Assembly (NCBI GenBank): GCA_944362965.1
Contig: CALVTR010000007.1
Span: forward strand, 1 to 64,000
DNA length: 64,000 nucleotides
Source: an uncultured Clostridia bacterium
GTDB taxonomy: Bacteria > Bacillota > Clostridia > Christensenellales > UBA1242
Direction: 5' to 3'
The position numbers and the translations under genes were made by a program. A model generated the notes under the pieces. It had not been told where the DNA came from. It searched no databases and worked only from the letters and a program-made list of their open reading frames with translations. Shown in pieces: positions 40,151-49,023 of the stretch. Position 1 is the first letter of the stretch. Every line of letters starts with the position of its first letter.

Positions 40151-40756
40151 GCTACATATATTTGTAAATGGACATTCTTTGCAATTAGGCTTCATTGCCT
40201 TACAAATGTATCTTCCAAAATGCACTAGTTGAAGATGAAGTTTACCCCACCTGCTCTTATCAAATAATTCCATAAGTTTAAGCTCACATTTATAAGGATC
40301 TTCGGTTTTCACTAGTCCCAACCTATTGCTAACTCTAAGAACATGGGTATCAACCGCAATGGCATCACCCTTAAACGCTTCAGAATAGACTACATTGGCA
40401 GTTTTACGCCCTACTCCTGCTAGAGTTTGCAACTTATCATGATCATTTGGCACTTGTCCATTAAACTTTTCTATCAAATCTCTACTCATTGATAAAATAT
40501 TCTTTGCTTTATTATGATAAAAACCACATGAGTGTATTTTGTTTTCAAGTTCTTCTTGTGAAAGCTGCAACATTTTTTCAGGCGTGTTGTAATCTTTAAA
40601 CAATTCCTTAGAAACAATATTAACTCGCTTGTCAGTGCATTGCGCTGACAATATCACAGCGACTAATAACTCATAAGTAAATTTATAGTCTAGTTCACAC
40701 TTTGGTTCTGGGAATAACTCATCAAGTTTATCAATAATTTCTTTAGTGTTTTTCAT
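40124..40756 (-). CDS. nth: Endonuclease III
   Basis: DNA glycosylase/AP lyase for oxidised pyrimidines. I choose the ATG at 40756 (210 residues), 5 nt after GGAAGG; an upstream ATG overlaps that site. The helix-hairpin-helix with the catalytic Lys (LAGVGRKTANVV, about 115), the catalytic Asp in AVDTHVLR, and a C-x6-C-x2-C-x5-C iron-sulfur loop are all present. Its last residues (YYAMHNS) are encoded by a copy of the dispersed palindrome, so the C-terminus was probably altered by that element. Confidence 0.94.
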   Translation of the reverse strand: MKNTKEIIDKLDELFPEPKCELDYKFTYELLVAVILSAQCTDKRVNIVSKELFKDYNTPEKMLQLSQEELENKIHSCGFYHNKAKNILSMSRDLIEKFNGQVPNDHDKLQTLAGVGRKTANVVYSEAFKGDAIAVDTHVLRVSNRLGLVKTEDPYKCELKLMELFDKSRWGKLHLQLVHFGRYICKAMKPNCKECPFTNICSYYAMHNSQ

Positions 40757-40834
40757 TATACCTTCCATTTATCAATAAGTTATTTTATATCTTCCCTATT
40801 TCGTTTAAGCCTTTCAAATTATTAATTTTAATTT

Positions 40835-42301
40835 TTACTTCATCAATGGGAATAGGACTGTATCACGAATATTTGGCAAATCAAATAAGAACATAACAAA
40901 TCTGTCAATACCAAATCCAAGTCCTGAAATTGGAGGCATGCCATGTTCCATAGATAAAAGGAAATTCTCATCAAGGTCCATAGCTTCATCGTCCCCCGCA
41001 TTTTTATCGCGAAGCTGCTCTTCTAAGGTCTTTCTTTGCATAATTGGATCTACAAGTTCTGAATACGCATTGACAATTTCAGCCCCACAAACTACTATTT
41101 GGAAGGCATCTGTAATTTTATCATTAAGGTCATTCCTGCGAGCTAAAGTTTTAAGAACTGCTGGATAGTTATATAAAATAGTAGGTCCAACAATGTTTGC
41201 TCTTATCTTTCTCTTGTAAACAAAATCTATAACCGCTCTGACTGATTTGCATTCTTCAAGTTCGGCGTAAGTAAAGAGTCCTTTTTCAACAACCTTTTTC
41301 TTATATTCATTGACGTCATCAATAGATAAGCAGTCAAAGCCTAGAATCTTGTTCATTTCTTCAACATAGTTTATCTTTTCCCACTCTTCTTTGCCAAAAT
41401 CAATAACATTTCCTTGATATTCAACTTTTGTAGTGCCTACGCATTCTTGCATAAGTTTTTTAATGAACGATTGGAAGAATCTTATATTGTCTTCATAATC
41501 CCAGTAAGACGCATACCACTCAACTTGAGTAAATTCTTGAAGATGAGTTGTGTCCATTCCTTCATTTCTAAAGTCTTTTCCAAGTTCAAAAACTCTATCA
41601 AAGCCAGCTGCAATACATTGTTTGAGCCACGTTTCTTTTGCTATACGCAAATTACATTCCATATCAAGTGCATTGTGATGAGTAAAGAAAGGTTTTGCAC
41701 TTGCACCAGAAACGTTGGTTTGCAAAATTGGGGTTTCAACTTCAATAAACCCATTATCTTCAAGATATCTTCTTATAAATGACTCTATTTTACTACGTGT
41801 TAAAAATACTTTTCTAGAAGTTTCATTTGTTATTAAATCAAGATAGCGTTGTCTATAAATAGTCTCCGTATCAGTAAGTCCATGAAATTTTTCTGGGAGC
41901 GGTCTTAAAGTTTTTGAAAGCAATGTTATTTTTTCGCACTTCACAGTTACTTCACCTGTTTGAGTTACATAGACTTCACCTTCTACGCCTACAAAGTCTG
42001 CAATATCAATCATCTTTTTATAAAAATCATAGGCTTGTTCGTCAAGTTCGTTACGTCCTACAGATACTTGTATTTTTGCATTTATATCTCTAATCTGAAG
42101 AAAACCAAATTTACCCATTACGCGTTTAAAGATTATACGTCCAGCAATTTTAACATGCTCTCCGACCTTTTCTCTAGCTTCAGCTATTGTGCATGTCCTT
42201 TCGAATTTAGCCTTGTATGGAATCTCTCCCATATTTCTTAAATCTTCAATTTTCTTTCTTCTTATATCAACTTCATTTGATAACATTTGTTGCTCTTGCA
42301 T
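40835..42301 (-). CDS. lysS: Lysyl-tRNA synthetase, class II
   Basis: Charges tRNA-Lys. The 488 residues have an N-terminal OB-fold anticodon-binding domain (about 60-150) and the class II core with motif 2 (FRNEGMDTTHLQEFTQVEWY region) and motif 3 (GLGFGIDRFVMFLF). An AAGGAGAA site precedes the ATG. The 533-bp region upstream contains the duplicated structured element and no T-box or lysine riboswitch signature. Confidence 0.97.
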   Translation of the reverse strand: MQEQQMLSNEVDIRRKKIEDLRNMGEIPYKAKFERTCTIAEAREKVGEHVKIAGRIIFKRVMGKFGFLQIRDINAKIQVSVGRNELDEQAYDFYKKMIDIADFVGVEGEVYVTQTGEVTVKCEKITLLSKTLRPLPEKFHGLTDTETIYRQRYLDLITNETSRKVFLTRSKIESFIRRYLEDNGFIEVETPILQTNVSGASAKPFFTHHNALDMECNLRIAKETWLKQCIAAGFDRVFELGKDFRNEGMDTTHLQEFTQVEWYASYWDYEDNIRFFQSFIKKLMQECVGTTKVEYQGNVIDFGKEEWEKINYVEEMNKILGFDCLSIDDVNEYKKKVVEKGLFTYAELEECKSVRAVIDFVYKRKIRANIVGPTILYNYPAVLKTLARRNDLNDKITDAFQIVVCGAEIVNAYSELVDPIMQRKTLEEQLRDKNAGDDEAMDLDENFLLSMEHGMPPISGLGFGIDRFVMFLFDLPNIRDTVLFPLMK

Positions 42302-42834
42302 CTATTTTCTCCTTGTTCATATTTATCAAAAGTTATACATTTTAAAGTAGTATCATTAAATACCTTAAAAAACAAAAAAAATTAATTATGACCACCCAAA
42401 AGTTTGTTATTATCCGTATTTAGGTTTTATGTTTCAAAAACTAATAATCATAAAAACATTTAAATAGCTATTTAAAAAATAAAACACTTAAAAGTCTACT
42501 TTTGATAGTTTATATTACCAAAAGTCGAGCCATGCACAACGTAGTTTGTATTTGAGTAAGACTGATGGTTATTCAAACTTTGCGATGTGTGGGCGACAGC
42601 TCACGAAATTCGCAAGAATTTATAAAATTTTATGCTAATAAAATTTTAACATCGCATAGTTTAAATTATCAGAAGTCGAACTTGCTTGCAAGGGTGAGAC
42701 TAATGGTAATACCTACTATACGATGAACACAATTTATTGTGTATTTTGCGTTTAGCAAAATTAAAACTTAACTTGTTTAAGTTTTAACATCGCATAGTTT
42801 ATATAAACTTAGCACAAAAATAAAAATAAGTCAA
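42302..42834. other. 533-bp intergenic region holding a duplicated structured element
   Basis: Lies between lysS and the lytic transglycosylase gene, both on the minus strand. No gene is supported. Its main content is the tandem pair of ~145-bp units at 42505-42801. I found no T-box or riboswitch consensus for lysS. Confidence 0.5.
42505..42801. repeat. Tandem duplication of a ~145-bp structured intergenic element
   Basis: Unit 1 (about 42505-42663) and unit 2 (about 42655-42801) both begin ATAGTTTA with (C/A)(A/G)AAGTCGA, share the motif GACTRATGGTWAT (42560 and 42698), contain (C)GATGTG or CGATGAAC, then a hairpin, and end TTAACATCGCATAGTTTA. The hairpin is AAAATTTTAT/ATAAAATTTT (42624-42647) in unit 1 and AAAACTTAA/TTAAGTTTT (42763-42785) in unit 2, with different sequence but conserved pairing. 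Confidence 0.65.
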
Positions 42835-43374
42835 TTATTTATACTTATTTTTATAATAATGATAATTCTTATATACCCTATTTAAATAATTTTCTGTTTC
42901 TTTATAAGGTATTTTTGTAAGAGTTTTGCCATCGGTTGAATATTCTTTATTTAAAAGCCAATTTGACACATTGCCTTGACCTGCATTATAAGCACAAAGC
43001 CCAAGTTCTGTGTCACCAAAATATTCAATTAAATAACCTAAATAATATGTCCCTAATTTAATATTATACTCAGGCTCATACAATTTCTCTTCACTATATT
43101 CTTCATTTAGTTTTGTAGCTACCCATTCTGCAGTTGTCGGCATAAGTTGCATAAGCCCTATTGCACCTTTTTGCGATTTAACGTCATTTTTAAAACTACT
43201 TTCACTATTGACAACTGATGCAACCAGTGCACTGTCAACATTATAAGAATTTGAGTATTCCACTATTGTATCGGCATAGGTCATCGGATAAAAGTATGCA
43301 TAAAAGCAGCCTATTGTATAAGTTAAAAATATGGCAATAATTGATAGAATAAGAATTGAATAAGCCGTTCTCAT
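42835..43374 (-). CDS. Lytic transglycosylase (SLT domain), membrane anchored
   Basis: Cleaves peptidoglycan. The 179 residues have one N-terminal membrane segment (about 6-28) and an SLT-type lysozyme-like domain: catalytic Glu58 in NSESSF, then GAIGLMQLMPTTAEW and LGLCAYNAGQGNV. The motifs and length match short Firmicute transglycosylases acting at the outer face of the membrane. The gene after it on the strand is lysS, beyond the repeat region. Confidence 0.92.
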   Translation of the reverse strand: MRTAYSILILSIIAIFLTYTIGCFYAYFYPMTYADTIVEYSNSYNVDSALVASVVNSESSFKNDVKSQKGAIGLMQLMPTTAEWVATKLNEEYSEEKLYEPEYNIKLGTYYLGYLIEYFGDTELGLCAYNAGQGNVSNWLLNKEYSTDGKTLTKIPYKETENYLNRVYKNYHYYKNKYK

Positions 43375-43437
43375 AAATATATTTTATTTCTTATTTAAAT
43401 AAAAATACATTGAAAGATACAATAATTAAAACACTGC

Positions 43438-43695
43438 TTACATCTTTTCAATTCTTCTATAATTACCATTTACATATACCCTATAAAACCCATAAAAAGA
43501 CCTAAATGGTTTTGTTTTTAAAAAGTTTTGAGCTATTGGATACAATCTTTCATCAAATCTTACCGATATACCACATGCTCTGCCAACTTCTTTTGGTGTA
43601 TTTATTACTCCCGCATAAATTCCATTTGACTTGAACATATTAGCAAAATAAAGGGTCTCATTTCTCGATGTGAAAACTGCTATTATAAATTGCAT
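43438..43695 (-). CDS. DUF3343 protein (putative Se/S carrier)
   Basis: An 85-residue protein starting MQFIIAVFTSRNETLYFAN. The ATG at 43695 follows GGAGG; an upstream in-frame start overlaps that site. The small alpha/beta core with the conserved RACGISVRF segment (Cys at about 33) matches DUF3343, a family suggested to carry selenium or sulfur. It is divergent from a cysteine desulfurase of the kind often found beside it. The carrier role is inferred from that pairing. Confidence 0.8.
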   Translation of the reverse strand: MQFIIAVFTSRNETLYFANMFKSNGIYAGVINTPKEVGRACGISVRFDERLYPIAQNFLKTKPFRSFYGFYRVYVNGNYRRIEKM

Positions 43696-43764
43696 TGCGG
43701 CCTCCAATATGCACAATTTCCCTTCTAAAACACTATATTGTATTTATAAAGGAAAGTTGACAAA

Positions 43765-44901
43765 ATGATATATTTAGACAATAGTGCTTCAACATACATT
43801 AAACCTAAGGAAGTTATAAAAGCAGTAAATGATAGTATGCTGTCGTATACAGCAAATCCTGGCCGCAGCGGACACAAAGCAAGCATCAAAACTGCTTTAA
43901 AAGTTGAAGAGACAAGAGAAAAACTTGCTGAGCACTTCAACGTTGAAAGCGGACAGAATGTTATTTTTACCTATAACTGCACTCAAGCCTTAAATTTAGC
44001 TATCTTGGGCTCAGTTAAAACTGGTGGGCATGTTATATGCACTGAAAACGAACATAATTCTGTTTTAAGACCACTTGAATATTTAAAATCACTTGGCAAA
44101 ATTGACTATTCAATCGCCTATCAAAAGAATAAACTTGGGATTACTCTAGATGATATTTTGCCACTTATTAAAGAAAACACCTATATGATTATATGCAATC
44201 ATATCTCTAATGTGAATGGAAGTGTTGCCGATATAAAAAATATAGGCAAATATTCCCGTGACCACAATATAATTTTTCTAGTAGACGGAGCTCAAAGCTG
44301 CGGACATATAAAAGTAGATATGAAAGAGTCAAACATTGACTACTACACTGTTGCCGGGCATAAAGGTTTCTACGCTCCACAAAGTATAGGTTGCCTAATT
44401 ATGAACGATAAATATCGTCCTGAACCAATTACATTTGGTGGAACAGGCACTAATTCACTAGAATTATATCAGCCTGATATATATCCAGAAAGACTTGAAA
44501 GCGGCACAATATCTACCCCACTCATTATTGGGCTTGGGGCTGGACTCGATTTCGTTAAAGACAACTTCAGTGAAATTACAAATAAAATAGACGATTTGAC
44601 AACATATTTGAATTATGAATTAACAAAGATGGGCTTAACGTCATACACGGAGCCTGAAAATTCGTTCGGCGTTGTTGCTTTCAATATTAAGGATTTAGAT
44701 TCAAGCGAAGTTGCTGATATATTAAACGAAAAATATGATATCTGTGTGCGCGGTGGCTTCCATTGCGCCCCAATAAAGCATAAAGCGCTAGGCACTTTAG
44801 AGCAAGGTGCAGTCAGAGTATCCATTTCTTATTTTAACACCTTTTCAGAGATACAACGTCTTATCTATGCTGTTAAGCATATCTACAAAGCCTGTGATTA
44901 A
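43765..44901 (+). CDS. Cysteine desulfurase family protein (EGC type)
   Basis: A PLP-dependent 378-residue enzyme. The start IYLDNSASTYIKP, the PLP-lysine segment AGHKGFYAP (about 200) and the late catalytic Cys in RGGFHCAP (about 340) match the group II/SufS-like family seen with DUF3343 (TIGR01977). The partner gene is divergent at 43438-43695. This is distinct from the IscS/NifZ-type enzyme beside thiI at 20980. Selenocysteine or sulfur mobilisation is likely, with the real substrate unknown. Confidence 0.85.
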   Translation: MIYLDNSASTYIKPKEVIKAVNDSMLSYTANPGRSGHKASIKTALKVEETREKLAEHFNVESGQNVIFTYNCTQALNLAILGSVKTGGHVICTENEHNSVLRPLEYLKSLGKIDYSIAYQKNKLGITLDDILPLIKENTYMIICNHISNVNGSVADIKNIGKYSRDHNIIFLVDGAQSCGHIKVDMKESNIDYYTVAGHKGFYAPQSIGCLIMNDKYRPEPITFGGTGTNSLELYQPDIYPERLESGTISTPLIIGLGAGLDFVKDNFSEITNKIDDLTTYLNYELTKMGLTSYTEPENSFGVVAFNIKDLDSSEVADILNEKYDICVRGGFHCAPIKHKALGTLEQGAVRVSISYFNTFSEIQRLIYAVKHIYKACD

Positions 44902-44937
44902 CTATTATGTTTTAGTTATATTTTCATTACATAATAG
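44902..44937 (+). repeat. Dispersed palindromic element, long-loop copy
   Basis: CTATTATGT (44902-44910) and ACATAATAG (44929-44937) are perfect inverted repeats around an 18-nt loop. The arm matches the TATTATG/CATAATA arms of the family, right after the desulfurase stop codon. Confidence 0.5.
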
Positions 44938-44957
44938 CTCTAAAAATAATGCCATTA

Positions 44958-44985
44958 ACAAAAAAGAGAGAGCCAATCTCTCTTC
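44958..44985 (-). terminator. Intrinsic terminator of pnp
   Basis: On the minus strand AAGAGAG and CTCTCTT pair around a 7-nt loop, followed by TTTTTT. It lies ~60 nt downstream of the pnp stop codon at 45042. Confidence 0.8.
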
Positions 44986-45041
44986 TATTTATACCTATAT
45001 GAACTAACTGAATTGGCAGAACAAATTCGCCATACGTTTTA

Positions 45042-47150
45042 TTACTTATCAGCTTTTTCGTCTTTAGGAACGATGCGTTTAAGGTCAATTCTGCCCTTAT
45101 CGTCAATCTTGATAACTTCAGCTTCAATAACGTCGCCAAGCTTCACTACATCTTCAACTTTATTTACACGTTTATTTGAAAGTTTAGATATATGGATCAT
45201 GCCTTCTTTATTTCCGCCAAATTCAACGAATGCACCAAAGGTTGTTATTCTTACAACTTTTGCATCGTATACATCACCGACCTCAACATCTTCAACTATC
45301 CCAAGAATAATTTTCTTAGCCTTCTCAGCCATTTCAAGATCTTGAGTTGCTATGAATACTTGTCCGTCGTCATCAATATCAATTTTAACGCCAGTTTCAT
45401 CAATGATCTTATTGATCATTTTTCCACCAGTTCCGATAACGTCTTTAATTTTATCTGGATCTATATTAAATGTGATTATCTTAGGAGCATATTTTGAAAG
45501 TTCTTTTCTTGGCTCTGGAATTTCTTCAAGAAGTTTATTCATGATGAACATTCTACCTTCTCTAGCTTGTTTTAAAGCAGTTGTAAGAATTTGTTTGTCA
45601 ATACCCTTTATCTTGATATCCATTTGAATAGCAGTTACACCCTTTTCAGTTCCTGTAACCTTAAAGTCCATATCGCCTAAGAAATCTTCAAGACCTTGTA
45701 TATCAGAAAGCACTGCAACTTTTCCGCTTTCATCGTCTTTAATAAGTCCCATAGCAATACCTGCAACTGGACGTTTAATTGGAACGCCGCCGTCCATCAA
45801 TGCAAGAGTTGAACCACAAACAGAAGCCATTGAAGATGAACCATTTGATGATAAAACTTCTGATACAAGTCTTAGTGCATAAGGGAACTCTTCTTCTGAC
45901 GGAATAACAGGCTCAAGTGCTCTTTCGGCAAGTGCACCATGACCAATTTCACGTCTACCCGGACTCTTTATCCCCCTAGCTTCACCTGTTGCATAGGCTG
46001 GCATATTATAGTGGTGAACATATCTATTTACTTCTTCGTCATCAAGGCCATCTAATTTTTGCATATCAGATACTGTGCCAAGTGTTAAAGTTGTAAGCAC
46101 TTGAGTTTGTCCACGAGTGAAGATTGCACTGCCATGAGTTCTTGGAAGAACACCCGCTTCACACCATATTGGTCTTATTTCAGTAAGTTTTCTGCCATCA
46201 GGTCTGATACCTTGATTTAAAATCTTAGCTCTAACCTTTTCTTTTGTCATTTTATAGAGAACTTCGCCGATATATTTTTCGCTATCTGGGAATTGTTCTG
46301 CAAAATGCTCTTTTGTTTCTTTATCTACTTGGTCTTGTCTTGTTTGTCTTTCATATCTATCAAATGTGTCAAGAGCATAATCAAGTTTTGCATCTGCAAA
46401 CTCTCTTACAGCCTTATTGATTTCTTCTGGAACAACTTCATAAACAAGATCTTGTGCAACAGGCTTGCCAATTTCAGCCTTAACTTTCTTTTGAAATTCT
46501 ACTATCTTCTTTATTTCGTCATGGGCAAACATGATTGCATCAAGCATAGTCTCTTCTGGCACTTCTTGTGCACCAGCTTCAACCATTAAAACGGCTTCAT
46601 CTGTTCCTGATACAGTTAAATGAATAAGAGATTTTTCTCTTTCTTCGCTATTTGGGTTTATTATAAATTTTCCGTCTACTAAACCTACTTGAACAGAGCC
46701 CGTAGGTCCCATAAATGGGATATCCGAAATAGTAAGTGCAAAACTTGAGCCAAGCATTGCAAGTGGTTCTGGAGCAACATCAGGGTCTACTGATAATGCT
46801 GTTGCAACAACTACTACATCATTATAAAAGCCTTTTGGGAATAATGGTCTTAAAGGTCTATCAATCAGTCTTGATGTTAAAATAGCCTTATCAGATGGCT
46901 TCCCTTCTCTCTTTTTAAATCCACCAGGAATTTTTCCCACTGAATACATTTTTTCTTCGTAATCTACTTGTAATGGGAAGAAATCAATGCCAGGTCTTGG
47001 CTCTTTTGACATTGTTGCATTGACCATAACCACTGTTTCACCGCATTTTACAAGACAGCTGCCATTTGCTTGTTCACATAATCTGCCTGTTTCAAATGTT
47101 ACCTTTTTGTTTCCAATTTCAATTTCAAAAATTTTTGTATCTTCTTTCAT
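45042..47150 (-). CDS. pnp: Polyribonucleotide nucleotidyltransferase
   Basis: Phosphorolytic 3'-5' exoribonuclease. The 702 residues have two RNase PH domains (about 10-215 and 330-545) with an all-helical linker, then KH ([21 protein letters not shown]) and S1 ([21 protein letters not shown]) domains. The order is standard. It follows rpsO by 66 nt, the usual rpsO-pnp pairing; an intervening terminator-like hairpin gives partial transcription coupling. Confidence 0.97.
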   Translation of the reverse strand: MKEDTKIFEIEIGNKKVTFETGRLCEQANGSCLVKCGETVVMVNATMSKEPRPGIDFFPLQVDYEEKMYSVGKIPGGFKKREGKPSDKAILTSRLIDRPLRPLFPKGFYNDVVVVATALSVDPDVAPEPLAMLGSSFALTISDIPFMGPTGSVQVGLVDGKFIINPNSEEREKSLIHLTVSGTDEAVLMVEAGAQEVPEETMLDAIMFAHDEIKKIVEFQKKVKAEIGKPVAQDLVYEVVPEEINKAVREFADAKLDYALDTFDRYERQTRQDQVDKETKEHFAEQFPDSEKYIGEVLYKMTKEKVRAKILNQGIRPDGRKLTEIRPIWCEAGVLPRTHGSAIFTRGQTQVLTTLTLGTVSDMQKLDGLDDEEVNRYVHHYNMPAYATGEARGIKSPGRREIGHGALAERALEPVIPSEEEFPYALRLVSEVLSSNGSSSMASVCGSTLALMDGGVPIKRPVAGIAMGLIKDDESGKVAVLSDIQGLEDFLGDMDFKVTGTEKGVTAIQMDIKIKGIDKQILTTALKQAREGRMFIMNKLLEEIPEPRKELSKYAPKIITFNIDPDKIKDVIGTGGKMINKIIDETGVKIDIDDDGQVFIATQDLEMAEKAKKIILGIVEDVEVGDVYDAKVVRITTFGAFVEFGGNKEGMIHISKLSNKRVNKVEDVVKLGDVIEAEVIKIDDKGRIDLKRIVPKDEKADK

Positions 47151-47172
47151 ATTAACTCCTATTTTGTGTAAT

Positions 47173-47212
47173 TAAAAAAGGGACGATAAAAACATATCCC
47201 CCCTTTTTTATT
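47173..47212 (-). terminator. Terminator-like hairpin between rpsO and pnp
   Basis: On the minus strand an AAAAGGG tract and a CCCTTTT tract flank a loop, then TTTTTT. It probably lowers transcription into pnp and resembles the RNase III-processed hairpins in other rpsO-pnp operons. Confidence 0.6.
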
Positions 47213-47215
47213 AAA

Positions 47216-47476
47216 TTATTTTACTTCACGAATACCAAGTTCTTTGATTAAATTTCTGTAAGCTTCAATATCTCTTTCTTTAAGATAGAGCAAAAAACCC
47301 TTTCTTTTACCAACCATTTGAAGTAGTCCACGACGTGAGTGGTTATCTTTTGGGTTAGCTTTAAGGTGTTCGTTTAAATGATTGATTCTTGCTGTAAGTA
47401 AAGCTACTTGAACTTGAACAGAACCTGTATCATTTTCAGAAAGCTTGAATTTATCAATAATCTCTTTCTTTTCCAT
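47216..47476 (-). CDS. rpsO: 30S ribosomal protein S15
   Basis: Primary 16S rRNA-binding protein. The 86 residues carry the family signature [27 protein letters not shown] and end QVRVK-like KELGIREVK. Start and length match bacterial S15. The ATG at 47476 follows AGGAGGA. A 5' leader of about 85 nt with a 9-bp stem lies upstream, a likely site for autoregulation by S15. Confidence 0.98.
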   Translation of the reverse strand: MEKKEIIDKFKLSENDTGSVQVQVALLTARINHLNEHLKANPKDNHSRRGLLQMVGKRKGFLLYLKERDIEAYRNLIKELGIREVK

Positions 47477-47479
47477 TGT

Positions 47480-47562
47480 TTCCTCCTATTTGTATTTTTT
47501 CTCCTTTTACAAAGCAAGGCGTCAGAAGGTCTCGAGCAAAACTGTGTAAAAGGTCCATCGAC
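47480..47562 (-). promoter_or_regulatory. rpsO 5' leader, candidate S15 autoregulatory element
   Basis: CCTTTTACA (47503-47511 on plus) and TGTAAAAGG (47545-47553) pair perfectly around ~33 nt holding smaller GC-rich segments. The region runs from the predicted transcript start to the SD. Many Firmicute rpsO leaders bind S15; I infer the same here, though no known S15 leader class was matched. Confidence 0.55.
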
Positions 47563-47568
47563 TTTTTT

Positions 47569-47597
47569 AGTATAACATAAATAATTTTATTTGTAAA
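47569..47597 (-). promoter_or_regulatory. SigA-type promoter of rpsO
   Basis: On the minus strand TTTACA (47597-47592), 17-nt spacer, TATACT (47574-47569). Transcription should start near 47562. Confidence 0.75.
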
Positions 47598-47622
47598 CTT
47601 ATTTTCCCATTTTTTTCAAATT

Positions 47623-49023
47623 TTATTTGTAAAATTGTTTCTTCCTTTCAATAAGTTCATCTATTCTTGCGATATATTCTTCTATAAACTTGACGTTGGC
47701 TTCTCGCTCTATCTTATGTTCTAAATTATACACTCTTTTGCTTATTGCGTTTGCACCAATGCCTATTATTGTATTTGTTTCTTCCATACTGTCTATGTTA
47801 AACATGCAGATGCTATTATCACGGAAATAGCCAACATTTTCAAGATCGCTTAACTGATTTTTTTGCCTATATAAGTAATATGGTTTATAGCCATTTTGAA
47901 TTAGCGTTTTCTCGGCATAGTCAACCATTTTGAACACATCACGATCTTCTAGCTTCTGCTCGTTGTTTTTAAGCTCTGCTCCCTTCTTGACTGACAAAGT
48001 GTGAATTGTTATGTTATTTGGGTAAAGTTCTAATGCCGTTCTAATTGTTCTTTTAAAAATGCCAAGTTTCTCGCCTGGAAGCCCTGCAATAAAATCCATG
48101 TTTACTTGGAAGTCTCGGACAAGTGCCTTGCTATAGGCATCAAGCACTTCGCTATTTTTTTGTTTCCTTCCTATTCTCTTTAGTGTTGCTTCACAAAATG
48201 TCTGCGGGTTGATTGATATTCTAGTCACATTATGTTTTTTAAGAATATCAAGCTTTTCATCTGTTATCGTATCAGCTCGTCCACATTCAACGGTAAATTC
48301 GCTTACAGGAAAATTTATCTCTGATAACAGCCTGTCCAGCTGTTTCTCATTTAAAACAGATGGTGTGCCGCCACCTATGTATATAGTTCTTACAATATAG
48401 GCTTTATTTTTTATGATATCTTTAACTGAGTTTATCTCTTTTATAACAGCATCTATATAATCATCGACCTTGTTTTTTACTCTTTCAAGTTCGCTTGATA
48501 TAAATGAACAATAGACACACCTTGTTGGACAAATTGGAATATTCACATAAATATCAATAAGGTTATCATTTCTTATAATGCATTTTTGATTTTTCAAAAT
48601 ACTTGCAACAAGCTCTGCCTTATCTTTAGAAACAAAGTAATCTCGCTCTAAAATCTCAGCAACTAGATGTTCTTTCATTTCGCCATATTCTATTAAATCT
48701 CTAGCAAGCTTTGTTGGTCTTACTCCTGTGAGAGAACCCCACGCCAAAGTTGTATTGAGCTCTTTTGACAGAACTTGATAAAGCTCATTTGCCACCTTTC
48801 TTTTTCGTAGTGACTTTTTTCTTAGCTCACTTAAAGATTTGTCAATATCATAAGTCCAAGAATAGTTGTGTGTGACATCACTTGATGCAAAGGTAAACTC
48901 ATTTGTTATTTTATCTATGTTATCTATTTCTCTATGCTCAATTTTTATATCTTCTCCCACATTAAAAAGATTACAAAGGTCTTGAAGACAAATAAGCAAT
49001 TCTTCTTTATTTGTTGTTACCAT
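47623..49023 (-). CDS. hemZ: Coproporphyrinogen dehydrogenase-like radical SAM protein HemZ
   Basis: A 466-residue oxygen-independent coproporphyrinogen III oxidase-type protein. The radical SAM motif CPTRCVYC is near residue 168, followed by the GGGTPS motif (about 220) and the HemN-like second half. An N-terminal ~150-residue domain is typical of the HemZ subgroup. It overlaps rel by 7 nt (the ATG lies in the rel stop context) and so is translationally coupled. A haem role is likely but unproven; other haem genes are absent here. Confidence 0.85.
   Translation of the reverse strand: MVTTNKEELLICLQDLCNLFNVGEDIKIEHREIDNIDKITNEFTFASSDVTHNYSWTYDIDKSLSELRKKSLRKRKVANELYQVLSKELNTTLAWGSLTGVRPTKLARDLIEYGEMKEHLVAEILERDYFVSKDKAELVASILKNQKCIIRNDNLIDIYVNIPICPTRCVYCSFISSELERVKNKVDDYIDAVIKEINSVKDIIKNKAYIVRTIYIGGGTPSVLNEKQLDRLLSEINFPVSEFTVECGRADTITDEKLDILKKHNVTRISINPQTFCEATLKRIGRKQKNSEVLDAYSKALVRDFQVNMDFIAGLPGEKLGIFKRTIRTALELYPNNITIHTLSVKKGAELKNNEQKLEDRDVFKMVDYAEKTLIQNGYKPYYLYRQKNQLSDLENVGYFRDNSICMFNIDSMEETNTIIGIGANAISKRVYNLEHKIEREANVKFIEEYIARIDELIERKKQFYK

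Noticed and set aside
42560..42640. Hammerhead ribozyme (CTGATGG in the loop motif)
   Set aside because: The core requires CTGATGA with a paired GAAA and a cleavage site, which are absent.
42302..42834. T-box or lysine riboswitch upstream of lysS
   Set aside because: No TGGTACC-type T-box sequence and no lysine-riboswitch consensus; the region is the duplicated repeat.
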